A DNA stretch of 64,000 nucleotides from Lepidodermella squamata (GCA_047495785.1 JBLDXI010000021.1:2418001-2482000), one strand, 5' to 3'. Shown: positions 25,959 to 39,532, numbered from the stretch's first letter. Notes: generated by a model not told the origin, from the letters alone. Program-made: numbers and translations.

Positions 25959-27923
25959 GTTTGAACTGGTTTACTAACTACTTAATTGAAATCCCTACTC
26001 CTGGTACTCCAGTTATTGCTGACTGTTTCTCCAGGGCCCAGGCATTAGTGCCCAGGCGCTCGAACTATTTTCAGCTCCAAGCTTGGGTTGAACTCAGCTA
26101 TAAATAAAAAGTGTAACTCGGACAGACCAAGAAGTTTTAATAGTTTTAAAAATATGAATATTCATGAGGCGTTAATTAATATTCCGAAGCCCTCAATTCT
26201 GTCAGAAAAATTATGGAAAAATTATTTTTGATTTGTTTTAACCGTGCTATAAGTGCTCAAATTTTTCCGCAATTTTTGGCTCTCAACTAAGAATGTCCTA
26301 GTTTCATGACATCTCATGAATATATTCATATTATTGAAACTATCCCCCTTTTCTAGGAGCTATTTTTGGAGCTCGTGAAAAAGGCGTCATTTTGGTCCGT
26401 TTTGCTGGAGATAAACAGCCTCATTTCGCACGTGCGAAAAAATTCAACTAGCATCGCCTCAATTCCACCGTGCGGATCTTTTGATTGTCACTGTAGTCAT
26501 GTCGTTGAGTCGTTCGCGGCGCCTGGCTTGTCAGCTGTCAGTACCCTACGTTACCTACCTACATACATACCCTACTCTTACGACGCAACCAACGCAGCTC
26601 TCGGGTTTCTTCAACCTGATTCAACCTGAAGAAGAACTGGTGTCCCGTCGACGAACTACGTTGACACCTTAAATGACTCTCCCTAGCTGAGAGGAAGCCG
26701 AAATCCGAGGTGATCAGTGACTCCGCAGGTCTGACAGCCAGACCCCCTGATAGTCTGATAGCACTACCTAAGACCATACAAACATCATCCGTGTCTCGTA
26801 GGCTTGGTGTCAGACTAACCTGGCATAAATGTCGGAATCTGACATTTATGCCAAAGCCAGTTTCCGAGTGGACCAAAGCATGAGACTTACTGTAGGTCTC
26901 ATGGACAGAATAACTGTATTTTTATCCGTACTTGGCGATCTTTAGAAGGAGCTGGGCTACTTAAATAAACACTCATTTTCGGCAAATCGAACTTTTTATT
27001 TTCAGCGTGGTATGTATTTTCTGTGGAACATTGTTAGACTAACCTCATTAGAGAATCATCTTTCTTATCACTGCACCAACGTTCTTTGTCACAATCCTCA
27101 AAGACTGCTAAGCGTTGATCAAAAAATAGTCGAAGAAACTGTAATATATATCAAAATAAACTAGGACGTCAATTTCAGAAAGCCATTCTAAGCTGATTTC
27201 CCAGGATTGGCAGATTGCCTTCGACATTATGGCTCTTTATATGCCCAATGCCCAATGATTAAATTTTCTTCCTGGGGAACCTGTGGTTCCCTAGATCTGG
27301 AGCAGGGCATGACTCCCGTAATACCGAGCGCTGTCAAGCCATATGCCAAATTCGCGCAATGACGTCGGTTTTTACACTGAAATATAGACACTCAATTCTC
27401 TATCGATTGCATATAGGTATCTCTCTAGAAGAAATCAACAGGAAAAACCTTTACGCCAATGCGCATTTAAGCGCGTGCAACGATTGACGATTTACCCACT
27501 TTCTATTTGCCTGTTGATTTTATCGAGCGAGGTAACTATATCAAATTTACATTTTGGTGTAAAAACCGACATGATGACGAACTTGGTCTTTGACCCGACG
27601 AAGCGCGGTATTTACGTAGCTCAGCTCCTTTCGTAAATAACCGAATCTGAGGGGCCCAAGCCATGCTAAATCATCAGTACTATTGGAGATGTACCAAAGA
27701 ATTTTGAGAGAAAACGCGAGCCAAAATCTTCAACACTGATGATGCTTTACAAAAAAGCAATCAGCTAGATGGTAAATGAGAGTAAATGAGACCAATACAC
27801 ACTTAGGCGAAAGGACAGCTTTTCTTCATAGATATGCAATATTCAGTCATCACTCATTTTTCATATAATCTTATAATCTATAGGCCAACTTGATGATTAG
27901 GGTGAACGCTAGAACGACATTAC
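25959..27923. other. Intergenic, repeat-rich
   Basis: No supported exon. Words near 26520-26580 (ttgtcagctgtcagtaccctac) resemble the 3' part of the dispersed repeat near 15455. Two hairpins lie at 26821-26902. Confidence 0.4.
26821..26853. repeat. Perfect hairpin
   Basis: tggcataaatgtc and gacatttatgcca are perfect inverted 13-mers separated by 7 nt. A second, weaker hairpin (catgagac ... gtctcatg) follows at about 26879-26902. Confidence 0.7.
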
Positions 27924-29062
27924 ATGCCTCAAATTGGAAATATGAAGGTGGGCAATCGCGGCAGTGCTCTGAATTGTTTATTCGTTGGCCCTCTTGGAAG
28001 TGGAAAAACCAGCTTGTTAAAATGTCTCAGTGCGGGCTTGGATGCCTTCAACGATACGGCTGATAATCAGAAGCGGTCTGAAAGAGAAATGCTGTTTTCA
28101 ACTATATGTCCGACGGTTTGAAAATGTCCACAATTATTTCATTAATTAGCTAATATAATTTAGGTCGGGACTGAAATGGCCAGCTTGCAGTTTCAAACAA
28201 AACCCTTGCTTTCATCACCATGGACGCATAGAGCACGCGTTAGCAACTCCCAAAGAATGCGACTTTCAGCAACTGGGAAATGCCCGGAGACAATCACAAT
28301 ATCAGCACGAGAAGTCGGTGGATCGTTGCAAGCATTATGGCCACGATATTTCTCCGAAGCTGATGCCTTGTGTGAGTTATCAGCTACCATATTCTGGATG
28401 AATGTATTCCCTAAGCTTAGCTATATAATTAGACTGGATTACGTGTTACAGGATTTATTGGCTTTGGGACATTTATAAGTTGCAGACAGCGGAAATTCAA
28501 AATAAGTATAACATTTGATTTTGGGCCCTATAGAAAAAAGCTGCTTTATTTTTATCCAAAACTCATTTGCTATTTCATTTGCAGAACTCATTACTTATTT
28601 CGGGGAAATGTAATGGGAGCTTTGAAGGAGTGGCGTCCTATTATAGTATGTCTCATAGATTATATGATGAATTAGATGATAATGTGCTTAATGTCATGAA
28701 TTTGACAAATCAATATAATAACATTTTTTGCAGGTATTGTAGTGGATGGTAGCAACCTCCTATCGCCATGCGGGAGCTCTGCTTTTTCGTTCGTATCAAT
28801 CGTGGATATATTGACTAACGAGATAGTAAGAAAGATTCCAGTCGCAATCATATTATCGAAAGTCGAAGATGATGACGCAAAAGATGACACATCATCACAA
28901 CTCTCCGAGGTCATGAGCTTATCTGATCTAATCTTCAATGTTGAACAATTTCTCAGCGAAAGAGACTCCACCGGGTTGAACATCTCAATATGTACCAGCG
29001 CGAAAACTGGAGCAGGATTACAAGATCTGGCTCGTTGGCTCACCTTATTGTCCGTCCCGTGA
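27924..29062 (+). CDS. ARL16: ARL16-like small GTPase
   Basis: Three exons (27924-28115, 28164-28371, 28734-29062), GT-AG introns of 48 and 362 nt, 242 residues. G1 is GPLGSGKTSL. The junction of exons 1 and 2 forms PTVGTE (G2). G3 is the unusual REVGG, close to the RELGG of human ARL16 rather than the usual DVGGQ. The second junction yields ALCIVVDGSNLL. G4 is degenerate (LSKVED) and G5 is TSAKTG. The lack of the N-terminal Gly for myristoylation also fits ARL16, reported in other animals to act at cilia and Golgi. The insertion after G2 is longer than in human, making the protein about 45 residues larger. Confidence 0.75.
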
Positions 29063-29759
29063 TCATTCAAGTTCAGTTATTGTTTTTACAATTCTTGGAT
29101 TGTAATATTGGTGCAACTTTTCATCTTTCATTTGAGCAACTGGCTGAGGCTCCATCCCTACTCTGATGGCTAAGTACGGGCTATAAAATGGCGTCGAGCT
29201 GAACATTTATGATCAGGATTCAAGTTGTTGCTGAGTCATGCCGCGCTCAAAAAATATGTTGGCTTCAACTGATAATATCTAATGTTGAATGGTGATTATT
29301 CATCAAGTATGTGAATAAAAGTTTCACCTCGAAAGTGACTGATGAAAACGTCATTGATAAGTATTATCATTTCACGGTTGATTGTACATGCGGTATTTGA
29401 GAAAGAAAAGAATACGTATTGAAGTCATACACGCCGTTCATAAGTTGACAAACATAGGTAAAGGTGTTGTGTGTTCTCACGAGGTAACCGTGACGTGCCG
29501 ACGGTGAATGTAACGCGAAAAAAGACGTGGGCTGGAGCCGACCTCGCCGCGCTGAGCCAGTGACTATGACACAAACTGTCAATATAATATCGCTTTATCG
29601 TTCCTTGTATGTAAATAGTGAATCTCCAAATTTTCCACCTAGAATTTTTTCATTTCTGCATCAGCAACTCAACTCCAGAAGCCCTGGTAACTGGTAACCT
29701 GCAATGGCAACTGCCAGTGATGTAAATTTGTGTTTCATCATCTTGCTTGTTGAATAAAC
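29063..29759. other. Intergenic
   Basis: 3' flank of the GTPase gene and promoter of the next gene, same strand. Nothing else seen. Confidence 0.4.
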
Positions 29760-30624
29760 ATGTCTATTGACGCCATATCGTTTTTCAAGATAACTTTGAA
29801 AGCCGATGAATATGTGCAAGATTTGCTGGACGAATTCGCCGATCTGAAGCCGGAAATTTCCAAGACCGAGAGATCGCGCAACCTCAAGCGAAACAAAGAT
29901 GGATCGTTCATTGTCAATGAGATCAAAGTGCGAATTTATTTGGCCAAAGAACGTTCAATGATTGTCAGGACGATCGAGGAAATTGTTGCGATTCATGGCG
30001 ATTCCGATCAGCAAGATCCTGCACAGCAAACAAAGCGCCACTCAGTCACGAAAAAATACTCCAGAGAAGGTATGATTTTTGTTAGCTTTTACATTTGTTG
30101 TCGTTCATTTGCGCTGTATGTGGCCTAATGCAGGTGAGCTGGAATGGACGAGAGATGATGATAATGATCCTGGTCAACAGCAATATCATGGAAAGCAGCA
30201 TCATGTTTCAGAAACCAATGAACAAGCACATAAAAAGAGTGCTAAGCCAACAACTGCAACGCACGTTTCCGACGAACCTCGAAAATCACTCGGAAATCAC
30301 TCGGACGATGTCCAAAGGTACGATGTGCCTAGTTACGAGTATGCGAACTCGGAGGATGGGAAGCGCGAGACATTACCTGAACAACATGAAACGAATGTTG
30401 GGATGTCATCGAGCGGTGCAGTGCATTATGACGCTACGGAAACGCTTGAAACAGAAGAAATCAGCGATCCTGACGATCGTCGAAATATACCGGGTTCATT
30501 GGGAGATTCATGGGGAAGCGGGCGCAGAGTTTATTCTTCGACTGTCACAACAAGTCAGTCCGGGGGTAGCTCACCAGGCCGGACCACCATTTCATCGAGG
30601 CGCAACTTCATTTCGCACCGCTGA
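29760..30624 (+). CDS. Uncharacterised hydrophilic protein
   Basis: Two exons (29760-30069, 30134-30624) with a 64-nt GT-AG intron, 266 residues. The first 85 residues look folded and helical (SFFKITLKADEYVQDLLDEF, EIKVRIYLAKERSMIVRTIEEI). The rest is low-complexity: Gln/His- and Asp/Glu-rich, then a Ser/Thr/Gly/Arg-rich basic tail (VTTSQSGGSSPGRTTISSRR). No signal peptide or membrane segment. I do not recognise a family; intrinsic disorder of the C-terminal two thirds is likely. An AATAAA lies at about 30828. Confidence 0.6.
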
Positions 30625-32261
30625 ACCCCGGTAACGAACATCAATTAGGACAAACCATGACCGCGCTGGGCTCTTATTAGTTGTTGAAGAATGGCGCAGG
30701 ACTACGTTCACTCTGCTTATCTTAAAATGCGCATCTTTGCTAAATTGAGACGGCAAAGTTAGAGCCGATTTATACTGCCTTACATTCGCTTTATCTCATC
30801 TTTTCTGCTTAGATACTTTTTTTCAAAATAAATCAATGTTAAAAAGTACGAGGAAGTCGCTCAATATCCCTTGGAATTTAATTTTATTAACGGCGCCAAG
30901 TTCTTCGATTTGAAGCTCACAGGACTCGGTGTTTTGAGCTCATTCACTGTCCACGAAATTCCTCAGTAATTCGATAAAATCATGAGTAGAGCCCTTTTCA
31001 TCCCTTTTCATCTGTAACATTGCAGTGAATCACTGAATCTTCCAGCCGCGACCGCCGATTATGACACTTTGTTGCTATTGGGATAGCTTTAAAAAAAACA
31101 AGCAAATGACGAATTCAAATATTTTTATTTGTAGACACAACTCGTTACGGCTAACACGTTATGTTACGAATATGATTAAGCAACTGTCGCAATAATGCGT
31201 CATCGTAAAACAAGAAAAGATTGTATTGTTGTTTTAAAATTGATGTTCGCCAATTGTCTAATGAGCGGCTCGTGAATTCCAAGTAGAGCACACGAATAGC
31301 AGACAATCGAAGACCAGAGAAGCGAATATTTAAGCATAAAAATGTACGAACATTATATTGTTATTATCATGTAAAACTTCCAACACGCATGCAGATCATT
31401 CGAATATTATTTTGAAAATATTACGAGTAAGTATGTGTTTCTCGTCATTACAGCTTGAGATGTATATTGCAGGAAAAAAGTCGGTAGTGTTGGATTCAAC
31501 TTCTCTAGATAAACAGCAGATCTTAGAAGAAAGGTTGACAGTTGCAGTCAGCAGCATTTTATTAAATTAACACAAATTTTGAAAGGAAGACTTGATGATT
31601 CAGCGACTAGGTTGCAATTTGACTAGGGAAGTATATGTGAAGTGTCATTAGCAGTTTGCACGAGCAATAAGGTCCAGCTCAAATAAGAAGAGGCACAAAT
31701 TTGTACAATTTTACAAGCAAGGTCAAGGCGACCCGCAAAGCAAACAAAACGTTGGGTTGCGCGCCACACAGTCTGCAAGTGACAGTGAATCCGCACCTAG
31801 AGAAAGAGTAATGGGAAGACTTCGTGACCACTAATAAACGATATCGACGCCTGGTTGTACCTGGAATCAAACCTAATGATTATTGTATATCGCATAGATA
31901 ACAACAAATAGATAAGTATATAAATAGCGTCAACCATGCGCAATGCGCCATGTTGGACGTGCACCATGTCGAGTAGCGAGCGGTATTTTTGACAAATCTT
32001 GACAATAGTAATAAAAGAGCAATAAACGCAAGAATAAGAAATACCAAGATCGACTAGAAAGGCCACACCGTAGTAATAAAGGAAGCAGCGAGCAGCAGCA
32101 GCAGCGTTATATGTCACCCAATTACTATGAGAATAACCGAATTGAAATCCAATCTACAAAAAAGAGAATCCCAATACCTAAACATAACCAAGATTGCTTT
32201 CATAAAAGTCTTCATGATACAGCATATAATATAAAATTGATTTGTTCACTAGCGCAGTGTT
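30625..32261. other. Intergenic between convergent genes
   Basis: Contains the 3' UTR of the unknown + strand gene and, toward 32261, the 3' UTR of the E-protein gene. A 70-codon frame at 31358-31570 has no support. Confidence 0.4.
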
Positions 32262-34220
32262 TCACTCATTCCCAGCCTCTGCTTCAGCTGAATGTGGGTC
32301 ACCGCCTCCGGTGGTGGATGATGCATGCGAGGGCTGGTGACCGGTGGCCGCAACTCGGCCTACGCTGTTTGAAGCGTTGCTCATCATAGCAGCCACAGAA
32401 GGCGACAATTGTTGCGACTGCCAAGGCTGCTGAGCACTCTGATTGTTTGAAGCAGGTAGCAAGTGAGAATTGGCGAGATAACTTGGAGAAGGTTGGGCGA
32501 AGGCGCCCGAAACTTGAGGAGGAATAACTGATTGATCAAAAACGCGGCTGTTCCGAGAGTGAAGGACATCTAACAGTAATAAATTTATTGACAATGCACA
32601 CTAGAAGACTTGCTGAGGCCTACCATTGAATGCAGCGGATTCGGAGATTGAGTCCACACAACCAGGGATACCCAAACCATTTACAGTCGAATGAGCCGAC
32701 TGCTGCTGGTTATCGTCGCATTTTTCCTCTTCTCTCCGTTTGAGACACGCTGTTTTTGGGTTCAAATTCCGGTCTCTTACTTGGCCCTCTAACTGCGAAA
32801 TCACGGTCACAGCTTGCTGTAACACCATCAGTTTTGTTAGAGGTTGGGTCGCAGACGTATGCATTGAAACCATTTGACCAAGTTCCTTGAAAGCCTCGTT
32901 GATGTCCCGCACACGCATCCTGAAACACGCATAAATTAATTGACAATCAACTGACCATGTGAAAGGTAACTCACCGCTCACGAGCATTATTAGCTTGACG
33001 CCGAACTTTCTCTTTTTCTACTTTCTTCTCAGGGGACTCGTTTGGATCGTCAGATTCGTCACTCCTACAATTAATTGGAAAATAAAACAAATGACCAACT
33101 GATAACGATTTAAGTTACCCAGATGAATCGTGGCGACCGCGTTTAGACTGACGATCACTGCTGCCGGAAGAACTGTTACTGCTGTTGCTGCGAATGTGCA
33201 AATCTTCATTCGTTATTTTTTGACGATTTCCACCCATTGATGACATATGGAGGCCAGAGGAGCCGTGGGTCATGCCAGAATCGACACTTTCCCGAATCTG
33301 AGAAACAAAAATCAGCAATGAAAAAGTCGCGACTAAATCGCGGTTAGATTCTCACCCTATGGAATAACGCATTTTCTACGGGGTGACCGAGAGACGAAAC
33401 GGCCGGTAAAGCATTTCCGTGCATTGCTGCGCTGCTGAAACCAGACGCCGGAGAATAAAGATTAGTACCAGAAGTTGGTACGGGTAAAGGAATAGGGGGC
33501 AACTGGCCACCCGGTGTTGGGTCACCACTCGAATAATTGCCTGTTTGATTGATTGTCAGATCCGGCAGAGGTAAATCTGATAATCGTTTTTCGAATTTAT
33601 TTTGCTGCGAATAGAAAATTATAAGATTTAGAATTTAGTGATAACTTTCATCTCAATTTGACTCACAAGCTCGAGGAAGTCGAACCCTCTTGCACCATAT
33701 GTTTGGCCTCTCACGTCAGACGCCGTATATTCCGCGCCTTCTTCAAGATGATTGTCGCCGTTGCCTTGATTGACAAACCTTGCTCCATCGGTGCCAATGC
33801 CGCTTAGCGAAGGAGCATATACTGACGGTTGATCGTACAGAGCAGAATACACATTGGTAGTGGAGCCAGATGGCATTGAACTGTTAACTTGTGTCGGGTT
33901 TACAAGTCCATGAGAGATTTGTGCATTCGAGAATGGCACTCCTGTTATCCCATCACGTCCCGCCCATGCCGGAGCGTCTAAAATTGTTCTTAGACGCAAA
34001 TTCATTTAGTCTACGACGTTACTTACCTCCCAAGTAGTATGAAGGATCACATTCCGTGGAAGAAAACTTGTTGGCGAACGGTCTGTCACCGACAGGGGCA
34101 CCCGCATTGTCTATTCCATTACCATTAACAGGGCTTTGGTAAGACTGTGCAAATTAAATTATTAATGAGCACAAAACAGCAGAAAGTATAAACACATACC
34201 TGATACTGCGGATAAAACAT
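32262..34220 (-). CDS. da: Class I bHLH transcription factor (E protein, daughterless/TCF type)
   Basis: Nuclear E-box-binding factor that pairs with tissue-specific bHLH proteins. Eight exons (34220-34200, 34144-34027, 33977-33667, 33604-33356, 33297-33119, 33064-32975, 32919-32624, 32569-32262), all GT-AG, 523 residues. The basic region and HLH (about residues 308-372) read [48 protein letters not shown], then the class I-specific extension [20 protein letters not shown]. The N-terminal half is Ser/Pro/Gly-rich, as in E-protein activation regions. The first coding exon is only 21 nt (MFYPQYQ); further upstream exons or alternative starts are possible. Family assignment is secure; I use da for the invertebrate single-copy orthologue. 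Confidence 0.95.
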
Positions 34221-35791
34221 TTCAAGCAGTTTAACACATTACAAATACTAAGTAAAACAAAAATTCGAAATAATGATCATAGTGACAGGATTTTGCTCGG
34301 CAAGTCTCAAGTCTCCACCAGTGCGGAATGCGGAAATAGTCAACCTGACTAAGCAGCAGCGGAAAATACAGGCCTCGTTTTGACCAGTGTTCCAAAAATG
34401 CGTTAACGCAGAAATTACTTAGTTTAGATTCTACGCTCTCAGCGATTCAATAGATCTAGTAACGGGACAAGAAGAATTCTTCGCCTTTAATATTTTCCTT
34501 TGAGTTGTCTTTCATAGATTTCACAACTTTGCACGTTCATGAGTTAATGAGGCAACAACCCTTCTCCTTGAGCAATCTACGGGAAAGTCACAAAACCACA
34601 CAGTTCACACTTCATACATAGAGCACGGCAGGGAAGGAGACAGTAACGGGTGCGTAAAGTTGACCTAAACGATGAACGATGGACGGGTTGCAAAGTCAGC
34701 GGCAGTGTAGGATATTTTGCTGTATGATAGGTGCATGAAAAACAAGTTCCTGAAGAAAGCTGATCCCGAATGAAAACATGGCAAAACTTCTCCGACTCGG
34801 CTATCGACCAAGGATGAGAATTGGGAAGTAACTAATAACTGAACAGACGGGAATTTTCAAATTTCGCTCAGTAAAAATTGCCAAGTCGGACGCTGCTATC
34901 GCTTTCATCCATCATTTCATTTATTGGAATCGCCTAGGCCCCAAACCAAAGACTAAAACGAAGCGTTCCTGCCTGCCCTCACACCTTGGGGACTTTGGAT
35001 CCCAAAGTAAACAAATTAAAATCATTCAATCAACTTGGCTATGATGCTGGGTGAGATAATCTGAAGCATCCGAAGCGTCCCGCGTCCCGCGTCCCAAGCG
35101 TTTCAAGCGTTTAGACTTACAGACCCTCGTCTTTCCCTTCCCTATATCCCCTAAAAGGCACTTTTGACGTCAATAGATACCCTTCATTTTTATTTTAAAA
35201 GTCGACCTCTAGTTTTGTAGTAATTAAATACTTAAAATTTTGATTTCTCCATTTGATCACTCTTACCACAATGTAATTAAGTTGAACATTTTTGGTCAAC
35301 TGGGGTTTTTCTTTGCGCGCGAAACACCGGGGGCCGTTCATGATGAACCCGCAATTACCCTGCAAAAATGCGTTGTTGAATGCTATATATTCAAACAATT
35401 GAGAACAGGAAAATTGAAAATCGAAAGAGTCTCTACTACCATTTAGCCTCAAATCACCAGTTTTAAATCAGGACAATCGTTCGTTGTTTGTGTCACATTT
35501 TCGTGGCCTCGGATGACGTTTGGAAACGCTTCTAAGGCCGATCTGTCAATTAAATTCTGTATGCTACTCTGCGATGAATATGCACTTTTCTTTCAGCTTG
35601 ATAGGAGAACTATATGCCTGTAGAATCGATGGAATTTTCTACAATTTAATTTGTATATGCAATATGCAAAATTAATGTTCAAAACCCTGTATACAATTCC
35701 ACTTTTTCACGCCGGATACGTTTTTCACTCAAGTCCATTCTTCCATTCTCTTGATCCGTTCAGTAGTTTCCTTATTTTTCAAAATTATAAA
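34221..35791. other. Divergent promoter region between E protein and V-ATPase B
   Basis: The two genes point away from each other across about 1.6 kb. A short direct repeat, cccgcgtcccgcgtcccaag, lies at about 35080-35100. No exon seen. Confidence 0.4.
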
Positions 35792-37839
35792 ATGGTTGCC
35801 GGAGATCCGACGGATCAAGCTGCGCTTCGTACGCACAAGATGGCTGTTATGCGAGATTACATCGCTCAGCCTCGGCTCACCTACAAAACCGTATCAGGTG
35901 TAAATGGCCCTCTTGTCATCATGGATGATGTCAAGTTTGCGAAATATGCCGAAATCGTCAAGCTGACTCTGCCCGACGGTTCATCTAGGACTGGTCAAGT
36001 TCTTGAAGTAAACGGCTCGAAAGCTATCGTCCAGGTGAGAGTTTAATATTCCCTCGTTAGGAATTCTTAGAGATTTCGAGTGCAGAGCATTGCATGCAGG
36101 GTTTCCTTGTGGTTCGCAATAAGCTTCTTTTTTTCATGTTTTCGGGCTGTCGACAGTACTGCGCGTTTTAGCCTTACTGAGATGACGCGTTGGGGCTTAT
36201 AGAATTCAACTTTCTTCGGTTTTTAAATTTAACACCAGTCTGTATTGTTTCGCGGCAATGTTCCGTGTCTATTCTTACGCGTCGATTTTATAAAGACAAA
36301 AGATAGGCGTCGCTTATCAAGTTATTTCGCGTATCTTCCAGTATTTTCAAGCTAGGAGGCAATGATAGAATAATGTGACGATTGGCGATGTATTCAGTAG
36401 ATTAATTGCCCAGTCAAACATTAAATTGTGCATATCACGGTGAATATAATATCTTACATGAAAATACGATAATGATGTGGGTCAGGGTGACTTTGCATAA
36501 GTCGTACTACTATTTTTTTTCTATATCATAGGTTTTCGAGGGAACTTCAGGCATCGACGCTAAGGTCACTACATGTGAATTCACGGGTGACATTCTTCGC
36601 GTGCCAGTGTCGGAGGATATGCTGGGTCGTATTTTCAACGGATCTGGCAAACCTATTGATAAGGGCCCACCTGTGCTTGCTGAAGATTATTTGGACATCA
36701 TGGGTCAGCCTATCAACCCCTCTTCTCGCATCTATCCCGAGGAAATGATTCAAACTGGCATCTCTTCCATAGACATCATGAATAGTATTGCCCGTGGTCA
36801 GAAAATCCCGATTTTCTCTGCCGCTGGTCTACCCCATAATGAAATCGCCGCCCAAATCTGTCGTCAAGCTGGTTTAGTCAAACAAGAAGGACACCACGGC
36901 CATGGTGGCAAGAGTACTATTGACAATGATGACAATTTCGCCATTGTTTTTGCTGCTATGGGTGTGAACATGGAAACTGCCCGCTTCTTCAAGCAGGATT
37001 TCGAGGAAAACGGCTCTATGGAGAATGTATGTCTGTTTTTGAACTTGGCTAATGATCCTACCATCGAACGTATCATCACCCCACGTTTGGCTCTTACTGC
37101 CGCTGAGTTCTTGGCTTATCAGTGCGAGAAACATATCCTGGTTATTTTAACCGACATGAGCTCTTATGCTGAGGCTTTACGTGAAGTCTCAGCTGCTAGA
37201 GAGGAGGTACCTGGCCGTCGTGGCTACCCCGGCTACATGTACACTGACTTGGCCACGATCTACGAGCGCGCTGGCCGTGTCGAAGGTCGCAACGGTTCCA
37301 TTACTCAGATTCCAATCTTGACTATGCCGAACGACGATATCACTCACCCTATTCCTGATCTTACTGGCTACATTACGGAAGGCCAAATCTACGTCGATCG
37401 TCAAGTAAAATTGCTACCGTTGAATTACTTTAGACCTAAATATATCTCATTTTCATTTTAGCTTCACAACAGACAAATTTACCCACCCATCAATGTACTG
37501 CCATCTTTGTCGCGTTTGATGAAGTCTGCCATTGGTGAAAACATGACTCGTGAAGACCACGCCGATGTATCCAATCAGCTGTACGCGTGCTATGCCATCG
37601 CCAAGGACGTGCAAGCTATGAAGGCTGTCGTCGGTGAGGAAGCCTTGTCCGCTGAAGACCATCTTTCGCTCGAATTCTTGGCGAAGTTCGAGAAGACCTT
37701 CATTGCGCAAGGGCCGTACGAAAACCGTACAGTTTTCGACTCACTCGACATCGGATGGCAGCTTCTGCGCACTTTCCCGCGCGAAATGTTGAAGCGTATT
37801 CCTGGCCAGATGTTAGACAAGTACTACCACCGCCGTTGA
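35792..37839 (+). CDS. ATP6V1B: V-type proton ATPase subunit B
   Basis: Non-catalytic nucleotide-binding subunit of the V1 sector, acidifying organelles and some plasma membranes. Three exons (35792-36034, 36532-37404, 37462-37839), 497 residues. Diagnostic stretches: [104 protein letters not shown] and [10 protein letters not shown]. The usual short variable loop after RQAGLVK here reads [12 protein letters not shown], unusually His/Gly-rich. The first intron (497 nt) is far longer than the others and may hold regulatory sites. Start chosen at the ATG followed by VAGDPTDQ, the first in a conserved context. Confidence 0.97.
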
Positions 37840-38561
37840 TTGGGCTTGGAGGAAGAGATTGAGTTGATTATTAACGGAGTCTAATAATTTTTATTGTCAT
37901 AACAGCATCTTTTCGTTCTTGCAATTTTATCGTCCTTTTCAGAGCCTACGTATGTGCAATTAGAGAAATAATGTTCTTTCTCTGTTAGCCCTGGTGTAAA
38001 TTTTCTTTGCAATTGTGGCATGAAAGAAGTCTTGTTACCAAAAGATATACACAAGTTACTTTTTTGCCTGGTTTGATATGAATATATATTTGCCTTATTA
38101 TGTCATCAACGGGGCTATTAATATTGATTGATGATTGAATAATCATGCATTCATGAGTACTTATTTTCGAATAAAAGTTAGTGAGATCGACTCTGTGGTT
38201 CAACTCCAATCGTAGCGCTAGCTATAAACAGCATCTCGATTTGTATATCTATTTATGAATATCCATGAATGTCATTCTAATGTGCTAATGTGCATCAAAA
38301 GAAACAACGCACTTGTGATTTTCACCCGCTTCTTCTGTCATAAAGTATTTTAGGGTGTTTGAACTGTTCACGTAATCGCTTCTTTACAATCTTGACTATT
38401 GATTTCTGCAATGTTCCTATTTTTATGTCTTTTCGATTTCTCGTGATGATTTAGCAGTCGATGTCGAATAAAATTTCAATGGTATTCGAGCGTTTGTTGC
38501 AAATTTGTCGTTTTTATCTAGTATTTTTATTGCATTTTTTGTTTGCGGTGTCAGCTGTTAA
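37840..38561. other. Intergenic between V-ATPase B and NAA50
   Basis: Holds the V-ATPase B 3' UTR and the NAA50 promoter, both genes on the + strand. No exon or repeat recognised. Confidence 0.4.
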
Positions 38562-39260
38562 ATGGGTCGGTAAGTTTTTGCTCCATAGCTATGTTGGCTT
38601 ATGCAAACATTTTTACCCCACCGCTTAGGGTTGACATCGAATTGGGTGATATCACCCAGCATAACATAAAACAGCTGAAAAAAATCAACTCGCTCGTCTT
38701 CCCTGTTTCATACAACGAGAAGTTCTACAAAGACATCCTCGAACTGGGACAAATGCCCAAATTGGGTAGTGTTTGATTTCATATCTCGTCGTCGTGAATT
38801 CATTTTTGTTTTGTTCCGAAGCTTACTTCAACGATGTTATTGTCGGAGCGGTTTGTTGCCGAGTCGATACTACCGAAAATGCTCGTCGCATGTATATCAT
38901 GACTTTGGGTTGCCTTCCTTCCTTCCGCCGATATGGAATTGGTATGATTTGAAAATTCAATGTTGTGTTAAACTTTTCTGAACACTTACGTCGCGCTCTT
39001 CAGGAACTCGTCTTCTTGACCATGTTTTGGAGCAAGCGGCGAAGCAAAATTGCCAACAAGTTTATCTGTAAGTTGACTATTTATAGCTGGATCCTTGTGA
39101 TAACGGTTAAATTAATTTCAGACATGTACAGGTGAGCAATGAAGCGGCGTTGGCATTCTACGACAAGTTCGGTTTCAAAGTCATTGATCGTAAAGAAGCC
39201 TACTATAAGCGCATTGAACCGGCTGATGCGTTCGTGTTAGCAAAAGACCTAGTTCAATAA
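38562..39260 (+). CDS. NAA50: N-alpha-acetyltransferase 50 (NatE catalytic subunit, San)
   Basis: GNAT-fold enzyme that acetylates N-terminal Met of nascent chains and supports sister-chromatid cohesion in flies and human cells. Five exons (38562-38569, 38629-38765, 38822-38941, 39004-39067, 39122-39260), 155 residues; GT-AG introns of 54-62 nt. The first coding exon is just 8 nt (MG plus part of R). Conserved blocks: IELGDITQHNIKQLKKIN, FPVSYNEKFYKDIL, AYFNDVIVGAVCCRVD, RRMYIMTLGCLPSFRRYGIGT (the acetyl-CoA loop is RRYGIG), VYLHVQVSNEAALAFYDKFGF and YYKRIEPADAFVL. It lacks most of the C-terminal tail of human NAA50 (169 residues). Confidence 0.96.
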
Positions 39261-39532
39261 CGTGTGATAATGTTGGTGGTTGAACTTGCTCATGACTTGT
39301 TAGTCTTTAAGATTCTTCTGATATGTCACACGTAACCCAATTTCAAGTTGGGATTGTTTGTTTCCTTTCATTTTCTGCTCATCTTCGACCTCGGGAATGT
39401 CATCAAGACAAATATTATGCCCGCCTTTGATCCATTTAGCTGATGACGTCCTCACTATATTACGATGTGATTTGAATTTGTACGCCTCCAATGCTTAACC
39501 TTGAAGTAATAAATGAATGCGGAAGATCAAAA

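Noticed and set aside
26559-26876. 105-codon minus-strand frame
   Set aside because: No family pattern, overlaps hairpins and repeat-like DNA, no splice extension.
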